From assembly GCA_023433945.1 (NCBI GenBank), contig JAEYTP010000115.1, positions 1 through 7,444 of the forward strand: a stretch of DNA of 7,444 nt, written 5' to 3'. The notes under the pieces are model-generated. The model saw only the letters and a program-made list of their open reading frames with translations. It ran no database searches and was not told where the DNA came from. The position numbers were made by a program, and so were the translations under genes. Shown here one piece after another: positions 6,248 through 7,444 of the stretch. Source of the DNA: Bacillota bacterium. GTDB lineage: Bacteria; Bacillota; Clostridia; Acetivibrionales; DSM-1351. Each line of letters starts with the position of its first letter. Position 1 is the stretch's first letter.

Positions 6248-6682
6248 ATGAAGACTTGGGTGTTGTATTACAGTAAAGGTGGGAACACAAAAAAAATTGC
6301 TGAGGCTATTGCGGAGGAACTATCAGTTCCAAAGACAGAACAGATACCACCAGCTTATCCACCAGAGAACATATCGTTATTGTTTTTAGGAACAGCTGTA
6401 TATGCAGGAAAGCCAGATGCAAAGATGGTTGAATTTATTAGAACATTAAATCCAAACAGAGTCAAGAACGTTGCCCTCTTTGGGACTTGTGGAAAAGAGA
6501 ATAGTTCCATAGATACCCTAAAAGCTCTGCTTAAGGAAAAGGGTATAAATGTAATCAATGAATCCTTCTGCTGTAAAGGAAAAGCATTCATTTTTATGAA
6601 CAGAAAGAATCCTGATGAAAATGATATAAAGGCTGCAAAGGCATTTGCAAGAAAAGTATATGATAGCATGAAGAATAACTAA
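6248..6682 (+). CDS. Flavodoxin-like domain protein
   Basis: The 144-residue product has a flavodoxin fold, expected to bind FMN. The phosphate-binding loop YYSKGGNTKKIA (7-18) follows the first beta strand, in the place of the T/S-x-T-G-N-T loop of classic flavodoxins. LFLGTAVYAGKPD (45-57) and VALFGTCGKE (75-84) are the second and third strand-loop segments that would flank the isoalloxazine ring. Cysteines are at 81, 108 and 109. There is no signal peptide or membrane segment. It resembles the short clostridial flavodoxin-domain group rather than long-chain electron-transfer flavodoxins, so an electron carrier, a small reductase or a protoporphyrinogen oxidase-like role are all open. GGAGG (6234-6238) lies 9 nt before the ATG. 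It lies after nfnAB and before a strong terminator, so co-expression with Nfn is likely. Confidence 0.8.
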   Translation: MKTWVLYYSKGGNTKKIAEAIAEELSVPKTEQIPPAYPPENISLLFLGTAVYAGKPDAKMVEFIRTLNPNRVKNVALFGTCGKENSSIDTLKALLKEKGINVINESFCCKGKAFIFMNRKNPDENDIKAAKAFARKVYDSMKNN

Positions 6683-6698
6683 GTATGTCATGAACTTC

Positions 6699-6740
6699 AA
6701 ACTATGCAGTTTAGAATAGTTCTAACTGCATAGTTTTTTT
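6699..6740 (+). terminator. Strong intrinsic terminator after the flavodoxin gene
   Basis: Arms 6699-6716 and 6720-6736 form a stem of about 17 bp with a single bulged T and a TAG loop. Its core AACTATGCAGTT / AACTGCATAGTT is a perfect 12-bp inverted repeat. A run of seven T residues ends at 6740. It begins 16 nt after the stop codon and insulates pckG from the nfn unit. Confidence 0.93.
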
Positions 6741-6791
6741 CGTATTTTACATATTATGCTATGGATTAGTTTGGGCATGCAATTTAAAGTC

Positions 6792-6944
6792 TTGCAAATC
6801 TGCTTTTTTAGTTTTCAATACAAATATATACAGGTAATAAAGCTATTATATTTTTAACACAAAGCCCTAGTATCTAGATGTTTAAGTGTTATGTTTTAAT
6901 TGCAAGAAAAAAGTGCATGAAATTTTAATAAATTAAAATTGCAA
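6792..6944. repeat. Three copies of TTGCAA upstream of the pckG promoter
   Basis: The 6-bp palindrome TTGCAA occurs at 6792-6797, 6900-6905 and 6939-6944. The first and third share TTGCAAAT; the second and third share AATTGCAA. In DNA this poor in G and C, three copies in about 150 nt are more than I would expect by chance. They may be regulator-binding sites, but none is a motif I recognise. Confidence 0.3.
6921..6940. repeat. Perfect 9-bp AT-only inverted repeat
   Basis: AATTTTAAT (6921-6929) and ATTAAAATT (6932-6940) are exact inverted repeats around AA. It ends 42 nt before the pckG -35 box. It contains no G or C, so an RNA hairpin would be weak. A DNA-binding site or simple composition bias is more likely. 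Confidence 0.35.
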
Positions 6945-6959
6945 ATTTGGTCAAATATT

Positions 6960-6984
6960 TTGTTTAAAAATAAAAACAATTGTT
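6960..6984. promoter_or_regulatory. Operator-like symmetric element touching the pckG -35 box
   Basis: TTGTTT (6960-6965) and AAACAA (6974-6979) are a perfect inverted pair with an 8-nt spacer. Next to it the palindrome AACAATTGTT (6975-6984) reaches into the -35 box. The outward TTGT...ACAA geometry recalls redox-sensing Rex sites, but the element is 2 bp longer than the usual 18-bp Rex operator. Composition bias is a real alternative. Confidence 0.25.
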
Positions 6985-7011
6985 GATATTTCCTTAGTGG
7001 TATGTTAAGAT
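6983..7011 (+). promoter_or_regulatory. Promoter for pckG with extended -10
   Basis: TTGATA (6983-6988, 5/6) is separated by 17 nt from TAAGAT (7006-7011, 4/6), which is preceded by an extended -10 TG (7003-7004). A/T tracts just upstream could act as an UP element. Predicted transcription starts near 7018, leaving a leader of about 118 nt before pckG. Confidence 0.6.
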
Positions 7012-7027
7012 GGTTAGTGAAAAAATT

Positions 7028-7102
7028 AACTAAATATTAGTTTTTTAAAAGAGTAATAATGCTGAATGGTTGAGTAATTTATGTACTACAATTTTTACAG
7101 CA
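7028..7102 (+). promoter_or_regulatory. Structured 5' leader of pckG
   Basis: Two hairpins are visible in the predicted leader. AACTAA (7028-7033) / TTAGTT (7037-7042) with T's to 7046 looks like a weak attenuator-type stem. A two-tier hairpin spans 7060-7102: outer TGCTG (7060-7064) / CAGCA (7098-7102), inner TTGAGTA (7070-7076) / TACT-A-CAA (7084-7091) with one bulged A. It ends 18 nt before the ribosome binding site GGAGGGAGA (7121-7129). No known riboswitch class is recognised, and stability is untested. Confidence 0.35.
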
Positions 7103-7135
7103 CAAATATAATTATAATTTGGAGGGAGAATTGTG

Positions 7136-7444
7136 ATGACTACTAACAAGAAGCTTCAAGCTTGGGTAAAAGAAATGGCTGACATGTGTCAACCAGACCA
7201 GATATACTGGTGTGATGGTTCACAGGAAGAAAATGACCGCTTAATACAGGAATTGGTTGATGCAGGACTTGCAAAGCCATTAAATCCTGAAAAGAGACCT
7301 GGATGCTATGCATTTAATAGTGATCCATCAGACGTTGCACGTGTTGAGGACAGAACTTATATCGCATCAAAGAATCAGGAAGATGCTGGTCCAACAAACA
7401 ACTGGGTTAACCCAGATGAACTAAAGGCTACTATGAAGGAGCTT
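7136..7444 (+). CDS. pckG: Phosphoenolpyruvate carboxykinase (GTP), N-terminal part
   Basis: GTP-type PEPCK interconverts oxaloacetate plus GTP with PEP plus CO2 plus GDP. In fermentative clostridia it is thought to work often in the PEP-carboxylating or pyruvate kinase-bypass direction. Only 103 codons are present, and the frame is open to the window end (family about 600 residues). The diagnostic N-terminal signature includes IYWCDGSQEEN (23-33), the LNPEKRPGCY segment (49-58) and SDPSDVARVEDRT (62-74), where R69 matches the substrate-binding arginine of the vertebrate enzyme (R87, from memory). The catalytic P-loop and metal ligands lie beyond the window. The ATG at 7136 follows GGAGGG (7121-7126) at 9 nt. 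An in-frame GTG at 7133 would add one residue at 6 nt spacing and cannot be excluded. It has its own promoter and is separated from the nfn unit by a strong terminator. Confidence 0.93.
   Translation, partial: MTTNKKLQAWVKEMADMCQPDQIYWCDGSQEENDRLIQELVDAGLAKPLNPEKRPGCYAFNSDPSDVARVEDRTYIASKNQEDAGPTNNWVNPDELKATMKEL

Larger units (their letters stand above)
6741..6982. other. AT-rich non-coding region upstream of pckG
   Basis: I find no gene in this stretch. It holds three copies of the palindrome TTGCAA, a short inverted repeat TAACAC (6855-6860) / GTGTTA (6886-6891), the AATTTTAAT inverted repeat at 6921-6940, and A/T tracts at 6955-6980 that could act as an UP element for the pckG promoter. 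No T-box, riboswitch or tRNA pattern is visible to me. Confidence 0.5.

Noticed and set aside
6355..6669. 104-codon open frame on the - strand inside the flavodoxin-like gene
   Set aside because: Antisense shadow of a gene with a clear flavodoxin pattern and ribosome binding site.
1..7444. CRISPR array, insertion sequence, prophage or tRNA genes
   Set aside because: I saw no regularly spaced repeats, transposase or integrase motifs, terminal inverted repeats or cloverleaf patterns.

Overview
The window looks like chromosomal DNA of an anaerobic, spore-forming clostridium of the Firmicutes. It is AT-rich, has strong GGAGG-type ribosome binding sites, and all nine genes lie on the + strand. 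Gene content supports this: a MinD/MinE division pair, a SpoIVFA/SpoIVFB-like sporulation pair, an NfnAB transhydrogenase and a GTP-type PEP carboxykinase. A Ruminiclostridium/Acetivibrio-type cellulolytic clostridium is my best guess from protein style. That is an impression, not a search result.

Layout. (1) 1-1698: a good sigma-A-like promoter (5-33), then minD, minE and a methylglyoxal synthase-family gene, closed by an intrinsic terminator (1674-1698). (2) 1700-3690: a membrane-anchored M23/LytM-domain protein and an M50 intramembrane protease, joined by a 1-nt stop/start overlap and ended by a terminator. Their order after min genes matches the mreBCD-minCD-spoIVFAB order of Bacillus subtilis, so I read them as SpoIVFA and SpoIVFB equivalents. 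(3) 3691-6740: a promoter region with two tandem -35-like boxes, then nfnA and nfnB overlapping by 8 nt, then a small flavodoxin-fold protein, then a very strong terminator (6699-6740). (4) 6741-7444: a 395-nt AT-rich regulatory region, and the first 103 codons of pckG, cut by the window end.

How the genes work together. MinD and MinE place the division septum. SpoIVFA/FB are expected to process pro-sigma-K in the mother cell. NfnAB couples NADH, NADPH and ferredoxin pools, and the adjacent flavodoxin-like protein may belong to the same low-potential electron economy. PckG links PEP and oxaloacetate.

The window is mostly conserved housekeeping and sporulation DNA, and I see no clear new multi-gene system. 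The points most worth a second look are: the methylglyoxal synthase homologue lacks the catalytic aspartate of the family; the SpoIVFA-like LytM domain keeps its zinc ligands but has lost one catalytic histidine; a pseudoknot-capable element lies between the spoIVF and nfn units; and the pckG promoter and leader carry several symmetric elements and RNA hairpins.
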